Source: Pseudomonadota bacterium
Lineage (GTDB): Bacteria; Pseudomonadota; Alphaproteobacteria; Acetobacterales; Acetobacteraceae
DNA length: 5,459 bases
Direction: 5' to 3'
NCBI GenBank assembly: GCA_021826565.1
Contig: JAKAZJ010000174.1
Coordinates: forward strand, 1 to 5,459
The notes beneath the pieces are model-generated. The model had not been told where the DNA came from, made no database searches, and saw nothing but the letters and a program-made list of their open reading frames with translations. Position numbers and translations under genes: made by a program. Shown here piece after piece: positions 1 through 5,459 of this stretch; position 1 is the first letter of the stretch; each line of letters begins with the position of its first letter.

Positions 1-349
1 GGGTCGCGTCCGGGGCCGGCGCGTCCCAGGCCGGCACGTGCGGGGCCAGCCGGTCTTGGCCCAGTGCGTTCGGGGCGGGGGCGTTCGGGGCGGGGGCGTT
101 CGGGGCGGGGGCGTTCGGGGCCAGCGCGTCCTGGGCGGGGGCGTCCTGGGCGGGGGCGTCCTGGGCGCGTGCGGCGCGATCCGCCGCCACTTCGGCAACC
201 GCTTGCGCCATGCCGCGCAGCTTCCGGCGCACCGGGATCAGCATCAGCCGCGTGAACAGGTTCACGCCGGTGGCCTGGGCAATCGCCGCGCACAGATCCT
301 CGATCAGCTTGAGGAGGAGGAGGACAGGATCGGGCGGGGCGTCGGTCAC
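1..349 (-). CDS. Unrecognised protein with C-terminal pentapeptide repeats (3' end cut by window edge)
   Basis: I do not recognise a named family. The visible part is 116 codons from a GTG at 349-347, and the frame runs off the left edge without a stop. Residues 1-61 look folded and probably helical: an acidic/proline start, a run of four leucines from CTC codons (residues 9-12), then LIEDLCAAIAQATGVNLFTRLMLIPVRRKLRGMAQAVAEVAADRAAR split between an amphipathic stretch and a basic patch near residues 40-45. From residue 62 the chain becomes a low-complexity Ala/Pro/Asp/Asn repeat of 5-residue period, probably extended or disordered. There is no signal peptide and no clear membrane span. The start is uncertain: GTG 349 is the first start codon in this open frame, there is no good ribosome-binding sequence before it, and the frame stays open upstream. 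It lies 203 nt downstream of fetB, so it may have its own promoter. Being a real gene is likely; its function is unknown. Confidence 0.6.
   Translation of the reverse strand, partial: MTDAPPDPVLLLLKLIEDLCAAIAQATGVNLFTRLMLIPVRRKLRGMAQAVAEVAADRAARAQDAPAQDAPAQDALAPNAPAPNAPAPNAPAPNALGQDRLAPHVPAWDAPAPDAT
2..166 (-). repeat. 15-bp tandem repeats encoding a pentapeptide, 11 units
   Basis: Reading the minus strand from 166 downward, the coding sequence falls into eleven consecutive 15-nt units that keep the reading frame. They encode A-Q-D-A-P, A-Q-D-A-P, A-Q-D-A-L, then A-P-N-A-P three times, A-P-N-A-L, G-Q-D-R-L, A-P-H-V-P, A-W-D-A-P and A-P-D-A-T, so the consensus is A-x-[D/N/H]-A-[P/L]. Units 1-7 (166-62) are near-identical at DNA level and form two higher-order blocks, one AQDA-type and one APNA-type, each ended by a Leu unit. 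Units 8-11 are diverged. The array may continue past the left edge. The pattern suggests expansion by slippage or unequal recombination. Confidence 0.9.
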
Positions 350-463
350 GAGCGCATTATGGCCGTAAAATCCCTGATAGTTCGTTAACGCGGCGAGGGA
401 AATTTTTGCCTCCCCCTCAGGGGCGGGGGGGACGGCCATCTGTGCATGAACGCGCTCGGGTGG

Positions 464-486
464 ATGGCCGGCTCAAGACCGGCCAT
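464..486. repeat. Palindromic intergenic repeat (alphaproteobacterial type)
   Basis: A perfect 8-bp inverted repeat, ATGGCCGG (464-471) and CCGGCCAT (479-486), flanks a 7-nt loop CTCAAGA. With its flanks the element resembles a short palindrome that I recall being scattered between genes in many alphaproteobacterial genomes, and which yields spurious ORFs containing MAGS-PAMT. Here it sits between fetB and the left-edge gene. It could act as a transcript-end hairpin for fetB, but no U-tract follows on either strand, so an intrinsic terminator is not supported. The family assignment is from memory. Confidence 0.6.
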
Positions 487-552
487 GACGGAAGCGCGCG
501 ATGTGGGGGGCGCGGGAGTGGGAGTGGAGCTGGGGCCTTGCCGCGCCTGCCG

Positions 553-1356
553 TCACCCGCGCCCGGCCTCCAGCCGGTCCAGCCGCAGCCGGTGGTGCCC
601 ATCGGTCAGGCGGCGCGCGGCCAGCACGGTCACCGCGACCGCTGCCAGTCCGCTGCCGCCGGCCAGCAGGAAGATGATCAGAATCTGGTATTTCGCCGCC
701 TCCAGCGGGTCCATCCCGGCCAGGATCTGCCCGGTCATGATCCCGGGCAGGGTCACCACCCCGGCCGCCGACATCGTGTTCACGATCGGCAGCAGCGCCC
801 GGCGCACCGCATCGCGCACGAACGGGCGCATCGCCTGGCGGATCGGCGCGCCGAGACATAGCTGCGCCTCGATCGCCGCCCGGCCGCGCGCCACCCCCGA
901 CAGCAGCGCGTCCAGCGCCAGGCTGGCCCCGTTCAGCACATTGCCCAGGATCATCCCCGACAGCGGCACCGCGTAGCGCGGATCGTACCAGGGCGAGGGC
1001 CGGATCGCCGTGGTCAGCGCCAGCACCGCGGTCAGGAACGTCGCGAACGCCACCGCCGAGGCCCCCACGGCCAGATTCCCCCGCCGTTGCAGCCGCTGTT
1101 CCGGCCGCGCCGCCACCTCGCGCGCCGCGACCGCGACCATCGCCAGGATCACCCCCAGGGTGACCAGCGGGTTGGCGATCGCGAACACCGCGCGCAACAC
1201 CAGCCCCACCGCGATCAGCTGCACCACCATCCGCGTGGCCGCGAAGGCCAGCCGCCGATGCAGCCCAAGCCGCAACCAGACCGACAGCCCGCCATCGGCC
1301 AGCAGCAGCACCGAGGCCAGCGCCAGGTCCGGCCAGGTCAGCAGGATCGGCGTCAT
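553..1356 (-). CDS. fetB: FetB-type (UPF0014/YbbM) ABC transporter permease, probable iron/metal export
   Basis: This is a polytopic inner-membrane protein of 267 residues, against about 260 for E. coli FetB. FetB works with the ATPase FetA in iron export and oxidative-stress resistance in E. coli; substrate here is inferred only from the family. Family marks are clear: TRMVVQLIAVGLVL near 41-54, RYAVPLSGMILGN at 127-139 followed by SLALDALL, the cytoplasmic IEAQLCLGAP at 162-171, and LPGIMTGQILAGMDPLEA at 203-220 followed by KYQILIIF. Hydrophobic spans lie near 5-22, 37-59, 61-77, 95-117, 130-150, 190-213 and 222-247, roughly the seven expected. The tail after 248 is basic. The ATG at 1356-1354 gives a family-like N-terminus but lacks a clear ribosome-binding site. 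It follows recJ by 76 nt. No fetA-like ATPase adjoins it on either side, which is unusual since the pair is normally adjacent. Confidence 0.87.
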   Translation of the reverse strand: MTPILLTWPDLALASVLLLADGGLSVWLRLGLHRRLAFAATRMVVQLIAVGLVLRAVFAIANPLVTLGVILAMVAVAAREVAARPEQRLQRRGNLAVGASAVAFATFLTAVLALTTAIRPSPWYDPRYAVPLSGMILGNVLNGASLALDALLSGVARGRAAIEAQLCLGAPIRQAMRPFVRDAVRRALLPIVNTMSAAGVVTLPGIMTGQILAGMDPLEAAKYQILIIFLLAGGSGLAAVAVTVLAARRLTDGHHRLRLDRLEAGRG

Positions 1357-1432
1357 GGCAGGCTGCGTCGTTCAGGCCGGCGCGACCCGGCGATGAAATG
1401 CCGCGCTGCCTCCCGGGGCGCGTCCATGCCGG

Positions 1433-3199
1433 TCAGGCCAAAGCGGCATCGACGATCGCGAAGCCGACGCTGGTGTTGCCCTGCCATTCCTCCAGCCGCA
1501 GCTGCCCCGCCAGATGCACGGGCACGCCGGCGCGGCCCATCAGCCAGTCCGCCAGGGCGCCGTCGCGGGCGCGGAACAGCATCGCTTTCAGGCGCGGCCC
1601 GCCGCCCTCGCCCTCGATGAAGCTGCGGATCACGGTGCCCTCGCGGCCGACGCGGTCGGCGCGCACCACGCGGGCGCGCGCGAGGGCGAAGACCGGTTCC
1701 TCGTTGCCCGGCCCGAACGGGGCGAGCCGCGCGACCGCGCCGGCAATCTCGGCCGTGGCGCCGGGGACGGTCAGCGCCCCCTCCACCCATAAATCGGCCG
1801 CGGCGGGCAGGGATGCGGCCGCGGCCAGACGTTCGTCCAGGAACGCGGCGAAGGCGGCGATGCCGGATTCCGGCAGCGAAAACCCCGCCGCCATCGGATG
1901 CCCGCCGCCGGTCGCCAGCAACCCGGCCTGCCGCGCCGCGATCACCGCCGCGCCCAGATCGATCCCCGGCACCGACCGGCCGGACCCTTTCGCCACGCCG
2001 TCCGCCACCCCGGCCACGCAGGCCGGCCGGTTGAAGCGCTCCTTGATCCGGCCGGCGACGATCCCCACCACGCCCGGATGCCAGCCGGCGCCGCTGACCA
2101 CCAGGGCGGCGCGTCCGGCCGCGGCCTGCACGCCGGCCGCGTGCAGCGCCGCGTCCAGCATTCCGGCTTCCACTTCCTGACGCTGGCGGTTGATGCCGTC
2201 CAGCCGTTCGGCGAGCGCGGCGGCTTCCGCCGGATCTTCGCATAGCAGCAGGCGCAGCCCGAGATCCGCTTCCGCGATCCGGCCGGCGGCGTTGATGCGC
2301 GGCCCCAGGCCGAAGCCGCAGGTCATCGCCGAGGGCGCGCCGGCCCGCTGCGCCAGCGCCAGCAGCGCCGCGATCCCGACCCGGCGCCGCCGCCCCATCA
2401 CCTTCAGCCCCTGCGCGACCAGCGCCCGGTTCACGCCGGTCAGCGGCATCACGTCGCAGACGGTTGCCAGGGCAACCAGATCCAGCAATCCCAGCAGATC
2501 GGGTTCGGCGCGCGCGGCGAAAAAGCCGCGCCGGCGCAAGCTGCGCACCGTGGCGACCGCGGCCAGGAACGCGACCGCGGCGGCGCAGAGCAGCCCGCAG
2601 CCCGAGCAATCGTCCAGCCGGTTCGGATTGACCGTGGCGCGCACCGGCGGCGGCGGGCCCTCGGCCTTGTGGTGGTCCAGCACGATGGCGTCGGCCGCGC
2701 CGGACAGCACCGACAGCGCTTCGGCCGCGGCGGTGCCGCAATCGACGCAGACGATCAGGCTGGCGCCGCGCGCCACCAGCCCGCGCAGCGCCACCGGGTT
2801 CGGCCCGTATCCTTCGGTCATGCGGTCCGGCACATGGGTCACGACGGCGCAGCCAAGCTCGCGCAGCAACGTGACCATCAGCGCCGCCGAGCACGCCCCG
2901 TCCACGTCGTAATCGCCGAACACGCCGACGGTCTCGCCGCGCGCGGCGGCATCGGCCAGGCGGTCCGCGGCGGCATCCATATCGACCAGCCGCGACGGGT
3001 CCGGCAGCAGCGCGCGCAAGGTGGGGTCCAGGAAATCCGCCGCCGCCTCGATCGCCACGCCGCGCGCGGCGAGCAGCCGGCCGATCAGCTCCGGCACGCC
3101 GAGACGCTGCGCGATGCCGAGCCCGGTGCGTGCCTCCGCCTGGCGCCAGACCCAGCGCCGTCCGGTCAGGCTGCTGGTGACGTCAAGGGCGGCGTCCAC
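1433..3199 (-). CDS. recJ: Single-stranded-DNA-specific 5'-3' exonuclease RecJ
   Basis: RecJ degrades single-stranded DNA 5' to 3' in recombination repair (RecFOR pathway), mismatch repair and base excision. The product is 588 residues, close to the 577 of E. coli, and appears complete. DHH phosphoesterase motifs are present in order: FGDYDVDG at 94-101 (three metal-binding Asp), VCVDCGT at 150-156, LDHH at 174-177, and CDVMPL at 248-253. The DHHA1 part follows with GPRINAAGRI at 299-308, GWHPGVVGIVAGRIKERF at 372-389, GSGRSV at 405-410 and GGGHPMAAGFS at 431-441. The C-terminal part from about 470 matches the position of the OB-fold. The start is a GTG immediately after the glpX TGA; the N-terminal SSLTGRRWVWR suits alphaproteobacterial RecJ, and no better internal start was seen. 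There is no strong ribosome-binding sequence, so translation is probably coupled to glpX termination. The two genes share a reading frame. Confidence 0.96.
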   Translation of the reverse strand: MDAALDVTSSLTGRRWVWRQAEARTGLGIAQRLGVPELIGRLLAARGVAIEAAADFLDPTLRALLPDPSRLVDMDAAADRLADAAARGETVGVFGDYDVDGACSAALMVTLLRELGCAVVTHVPDRMTEGYGPNPVALRGLVARGASLIVCVDCGTAAAEALSVLSGAADAIVLDHHKAEGPPPPVRATVNPNRLDDCSGCGLLCAAAVAFLAAVATVRSLRRRGFFAARAEPDLLGLLDLVALATVCDVMPLTGVNRALVAQGLKVMGRRRRVGIAALLALAQRAGAPSAMTCGFGLGPRINAAGRIAEADLGLRLLLCEDPAEAAALAERLDGINRQRQEVEAGMLDAALHAAGVQAAAGRAALVVSGAGWHPGVVGIVAGRIKERFNRPACVAGVADGVAKGSGRSVPGIDLGAAVIAARQAGLLATGGGHPMAAGFSLPESGIAAFAAFLDERLAAAASLPAAADLWVEGALTVPGATAEIAGAVARLAPFGPGNEEPVFALARARVVRADRVGREGTVIRSFIEGEGGGPRLKAMLFRARDGALADWLMGRAGVPVHLAGQLRLEEWQGNTSVGFAIVDAALA

Positions 3200-4198
3200 T
3201 CAGTGTCCGACCCAGGTCTTGGTCTGGAAATTATGATGCCCCTCGACGAAGCGCACGGTGCCGGAGCGCGAGCGCATCACCACCGAATGGGTCACCGCGC
3301 CGCCGCCGAAGCGGCGCACGCCGCGCAGCATCGCCCCCGAGGTGACGCCGGTGGCGGCGAACATCACGTCGCCCTTCGCCATCTCGGCGAGCGTGAATTT
3401 GTGGTTCGGGTCCAGCACGCCCATGTCGCGGGCGCGCGCGATCTGGGCGTCGTCCTCGAACAGCAGGCGGCCTTGCATCTGCCCGCCGATGCAGCGCAGC
3501 GCGGCGGCGGCCAGCACGCCTTCGGGCGCGCCGCCGGACCCGAAATAGATGTCCACGCCCGAATCCGCGATCGCGGTGGCGATCACGCCGGCCACGTCGC
3601 CATCCGAGATCAGCATGATGCGCGCGCCGGCCTCGCGCACTTTGGCGATGATTTCCTTGTGGCGGTCGCGGTCCAGGATGCAGGCGACCAGGTCCGCGGT
3701 CTCGCAGTTCTTGGCGCGCGCGAGGTTGCGCAGATTCTCGCCCACCGTGGTGTCCAGATCCACCACGCCGTCGGGCAGCCCGCCGCCGACCGCGATCTTG
3801 TCCATGTAGATGTCGGGCGCGTGCAGGAACCCGCCGTTCGTGGCGAGTGCCACGGTGGCGATCGCGTTCGGTCCGCCCTTGGCGGTCAGCGTGGTGCCTT
3901 CCAGCGGGTCCACGGCGATGTCCATGGCCGGGCCGCCGGCGCCTACTTTCTCGCCGATGAACAGCATCGGCGCTTCGTCCATCTCGCCCTCGCCGATCAC
4001 CACCGTGCCGTCGATCGCGACCGTGTCGAAGGCCTGGCGCATGGCTTCCACGGCGGCGCCGTCGGCGTCGTTCTTCTTGCCGAGGCCGATCCAGCGCGAG
4101 GCGGCGATGGCCGCCGCTTCGGTCACGCGGACCAGCTCCAGGGCCAGGTTGCGGTCGGTTACGTGGCCGGGGGGGGAATGGCCGGATGGGTTGGTCAT
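3200..4198 (-). CDS. glpX: Class II fructose-1,6-bisphosphatase GlpX
   Basis: GlpX hydrolyses fructose 1,6-bisphosphate to fructose 6-phosphate in gluconeogenesis; in some bacteria it also acts on sedoheptulose 1,7-bisphosphate. The 332-residue product has the usual family length. By comparison with E. coli GlpX (ligands D33, E57, D85, E88, E213) the equivalents are intact: D46 in NDADGAAV, E70 in IGEGEMDEAPML, D97 and E100 in DPLEGTT, and E226 in GGAPEGV. DGDVAG (199-204) and GGQMQGRL (238-245) are further family marks. The start is ATG 4198-4196, supported by a GGAG 7 nt upstream; the frame is open further upstream to an ATG at 4357, but that extension is Pro/Arg-rich and overlaps the neighbouring gene. 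A run of eight C falls in codons 8-10. The gene lies 46 nt after the lipoprotein gene and touches recJ. The alphaproteobacterial order hom-glpX-recJ is kept here only for the last two genes. Confidence 0.97.
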   Translation of the reverse strand: MTNPSGHSPPGHVTDRNLALELVRVTEAAAIAASRWIGLGKKNDADGAAVEAMRQAFDTVAIDGTVVIGEGEMDEAPMLFIGEKVGAGGPAMDIAVDPLEGTTLTAKGGPNAIATVALATNGGFLHAPDIYMDKIAVGGGLPDGVVDLDTTVGENLRNLARAKNCETADLVACILDRDRHKEIIAKVREAGARIMLISDGDVAGVIATAIADSGVDIYFGSGGAPEGVLAAAALRCIGGQMQGRLLFEDDAQIARARDMGVLDPNHKFTLAEMAKGDVMFAATGVTSGAMLRGVRRFGGGAVTHSVVMRSRSGTVRFVEGHHNFQTKTWVGH

Positions 4199-4205
4199 GG
4201 GGCGG

Positions 4206-4209
4206 CTCC
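4206..4209 (-). promoter_or_regulatory. Ribosome-binding site of glpX
   Basis: GGAG on the minus strand with a 7-nt spacer to ATG 4198. It decides the glpX start, because the longer in-frame alternative at 4357 lies inside the upstream gene. Among the intact starts in the window it is the only clear Shine-Dalgarno match. Confidence 0.6.
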
Positions 4210-4244
4210 GTGGCGGGCGAGTCGCGCCAGGATAGCACGGCCGG

Positions 4245-4727
4245 TCAGGGCAGGGGACGCCAGGCGCCGGCGACATAGCCGTCCGCGTCCACGTGCTGCA
4301 CCTGGCCGGCGATGACCGGACGCCGGCCGCGGCAGGCCCAGGCGAAGATGCTGTCATGACCGGACGCGAATAGCGGCACGAAGGTCGCGTTCGGGTGGGT
4401 GCGGCACCAGGCGCTGGCGCCGGTGTTGTGGCGGGCGGTGTTGGCCTTGCCGCAGTTCAGATTGGCCCCGGTCAGGCAGGCGAGCATCCGGCCGTGCCGG
4501 TCGCGGCGCAGCACGCCGTTGCGGACCACTTCGGCCGGAGTCATGCGGGCGTGGAAGACGCGGGCGACTTCCGGGGCGAGCGACAGCGGAATCGGTCCCG
4601 GTGGCGCGGCGCGCGCGCAGCCGGCCAACGCGAGGAAGACTGGGACCAGGAAGGCTGGGACGAGGAAGGCTGGGGCGAGGCAGCGCCGGAGGGGTGCGGC
4701 TGCGGCTGCGGGGGGGCGCGCTACCAT
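4245..4727 (-). CDS. Conserved small probable lipoprotein of unknown function
   Basis: The product has 160 residues and no function I can name. The N-terminus looks like a lipoprotein signal: Arg residues at 4, 14 and 15, a hydrophobic core 19-35 (AFLVPAFLVPVFLALA), and a lipobox L34-A-G-C37. The mature part has four cysteines (84, 92, 108, 132), enough for two disulfides. It includes CLTGANLNCGKANTAR at 84-99, a WCRTHPNATFVPLFASGHDSIFAWAC block at 107-132, and a C-terminal QVQHVDADGYVAGAW. From memory, proteins with this Cys/GHD-IYAW-C/VD-GF pattern are common as uncharacterised envelope proteins in alphaproteobacteria. The ATG at 4727-4725 lies inside the end of wecC (ATGGTAG, 7-nt overlap), suggesting coupled translation; no ribosome-binding sequence or alternative start was found. 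The signal core contains a 15-nt tandem repeat and codons 4-6 a run of seven C. Neighbouring wecC hints at, but does not prove, an envelope role. Confidence 0.75.
   Translation of the reverse strand: MVARPPAAAAAPLRRCLAPAFLVPAFLVPVFLALAGCARAAPPGPIPLSLAPEVARVFHARMTPAEVVRNGVLRRDRHGRMLACLTGANLNCGKANTARHNTGASAWCRTHPNATFVPLFASGHDSIFAWACRGRRPVIAGQVQHVDADGYVAGAWRPLP
4631..4675 (-). repeat. 15-bp tandem repeat (3 units) within a signal peptide
   Basis: Three adjoining 15-nt units at 4661-4675, 4646-4660 and 4631-4645 differ from each other at one to four bases and encode P-A-F-L-V, P-A-F-L-V and P-V-F-L-A. They make up almost the whole hydrophobic core of the lipoprotein signal, so copy number would set its length. 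Confidence 0.85.
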
Positions 4728-5459
4728 GCGCCGCGCGTGTCGATCACGAATTTGTCCTTCAGCAGATCGCGATCCACCTGCAGGAACGCCTGATGATCGA
4801 CCAGCAGCAGCACCAGATTCGCCCGTTCCAGAGCCGCATCGAAATCGGCCAGCGCCAGGCCGAGCGAGGCAAGCTCCGCCGGCAGCGCGGCGATATGCGG
4901 CTCCACCACCAGCAGCTCGCCCAGCTTCGCCTCCGCCAGCTTGCGCACGATTCCCACCGCCGGGCTTTCGCGCAGATCGTCCACGTCTTTCTTGTAGGCG
5001 AGACCGAGGCAGGCGATCACCGGGTGCTTCAGCGCCGCCGCCCGCTCACGCACTTTCGCCACCACGAAATCGGGCTTGGCGTCGTTGATCTCGCGCGCCG
5101 CGCGGATCAGGCGGGCTTCCTCCGGCGCGCCGGCGACGATGAACCACGGATCGACCGCGATGCAGTGCCCGCCCACGCCGGGACCGGGGCTGAGGATGTT
5201 CACGCGCGGGTGCAGGTTGGCCATCGCGATCAGGTCCCACACATTGATCCGCAGCTTGTCGCAGATCACCGAGAGTTCGTTGGCGAAGGCGATGTTGACG
5301 TCGCGATAGGCATTCTCGGTCAGCTTCGCCAGCTCGGCGGTGCGCGCCGTGGTCACCCGGCACTCGCCGCGCACCACCATCTGATACAGCGCCAGCGCCC
5401 GCTGCGCGCAACGCCGGCTCATGCCGCCGATCACGCGCGGGTTGTTCACCACCTCCTCC
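4721..5459 (-). CDS. wecC: UDP-N-acetyl-D-mannosamine dehydrogenase WecC (5' end cut by window edge)
   Basis: WecC oxidises UDP-ManNAc to UDP-ManNAcA in two NAD-dependent steps, supplying an acidic sugar for enterobacterial common antigen-like, O-antigen or capsular polysaccharide. The visible part is 245 residues, the C-terminal portion of a protein of about 420; the Rossmann NAD domain lies beyond the right edge. Numbering from the first visible codon, the central domain has RVIGGMS (8-14), TARTAELAKLTENAYRDVNIAFANEL (37-62) and NVWDLIAMANLHPRVNI (72-88). GPGVGGHCIAVDPWF follows at 92-106 with the catalytic Cys99. The C-terminal domain begins at CLGLAYKKDVDDLRESP (150-166). NANLHPRVNILSPGPGVGGHCIAVDPWF-type spacing matches WecC more closely than UDP-glucose or GDP-mannose dehydrogenases, though other UDP-aminosugar dehydrogenases are possible. 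It ends in TAG at 4723-4721, overlapping the next start. Any wecB epimerase partner would be outside the window. Confidence 0.92.
   Translation of the reverse strand, partial: EEVVNNPRVIGGMSRRCAQRALALYQMVVRGECRVTTARTAELAKLTENAYRDVNIAFANELSVICDKLRINVWDLIAMANLHPRVNILSPGPGVGGHCIAVDPWFIVAGAPEEARLIRAAREINDAKPDFVVAKVRERAAALKHPVIACLGLAYKKDVDDLRESPAVGIVRKLAEAKLGELLVVEPHIAALPAELASLGLALADFDAALERANLVLLLVDHQAFLQVDRDLLKDKFVIDTRGAW

Noticed and set aside
62..166. CRISPR-like array
   Set aside because: The units are 15 bp, directly adjacent and keep a reading frame; there are no unique spacers.
38..388. Plus-strand frame with VRGGG-type repeats
   Set aside because: It is the antisense of the minus-strand pentapeptide repeat. 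The minus reading gives a balanced N-terminal half and fits the direction of all other genes. The plus reading is mostly Arg/Gly.
409..430. CCTCCCC/GGGGCGG hairpin as a terminator
   Set aside because: The stem has a mismatch, and neither strand has a U-tract after it; on the minus strand the following bases are CAAAAATTT. The G/C runs alone make a stem easy to find.
4229..4237. Extended -10-like TGCTATCCT upstream of glpX
   Set aside because: No -35 at usual spacing was found, and the short gap fits co-transcription with the upstream gene.
2669..4315. Long plus-strand open frame (548 codons) across recJ and glpX
   Set aside because: It lies antisense to two well-identified genes, has a His/Arg/Gly/Ala-heavy composition without any motif, and is explained by G/C-rich third positions removing stops.
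4199..4357. N-terminal extension of glpX to ATG 4357
   Set aside because: The 53 extra residues are Pro/Ser/Arg-rich, unlike the family, and overlap the end of the lipoprotein gene; the start at 4198 has a ribosome-binding site and normal length.
5450..5459. GGAGGAG followed by GTG at the right edge as a wecC start
   Set aside because: Although it looks like a ribosome-binding site and start, the protein still needs about 175 upstream residues including the NAD domain, and the codons GAG GAG GTG GTG read naturally as internal coding sequence.

Overview
This is a very GC-rich stretch from what looks like an alphaproteobacterium, most plausibly Rhodospirillales/Acetobacteraceae. That placement rests on base composition, on the glpX-recJ pairing and on protein texture, not on a marker gene. 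Every supported gene reads on the minus strand, so transcription runs from the right edge to the left. Long plus-strand frames exist but are antisense shadows of G/C-rich third positions.

Layout in transcription order, right to left: (1) a 5'-truncated wecC-type UDP-N-acetyl-D-mannosamine dehydrogenase (4721-5459), a sugar-nucleotide enzyme for surface polysaccharide; (2) a small cysteine-containing probable lipoprotein (4245-4727) whose start overlaps the wecC stop by 7 nt; (3) glpX, class II fructose-1,6-bisphosphatase (3200-4198), with all recognised metal ligands; (4) recJ, single-strand 5'-3' exonuclease (1433-3199), starting at a GTG directly after the glpX TGA and in the same frame; (5) a fetB-type ABC permease (553-1356) with no ATPase partner beside it; (6) a 203-nt intergenic stretch carrying a palindromic repeat of a type common in alphaproteobacteria; (7) an unrecognised protein running off the left edge (1-349), with a helical N-terminal half followed by eleven 5-residue repeats.

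The spacings (7-nt overlap, 46 nt, 0 nt, 76 nt) would allow wecC through fetB to be one transcript. The functions are unrelated (surface sugar, gluconeogenesis, DNA repair, metal export), so this looks like housekeeping packing and not one pathway. No mobile element, CRISPR array, RNA gene or integration signature was seen. I see no convincing new system. The points worth a second look are the repeat protein at the left edge, the in-frame TGA between glpX and recJ, the 15-bp tandem repeat inside the lipoprotein signal peptide, and a cluster of alternating inverted 7-mers in the only sizeable intergenic gap.
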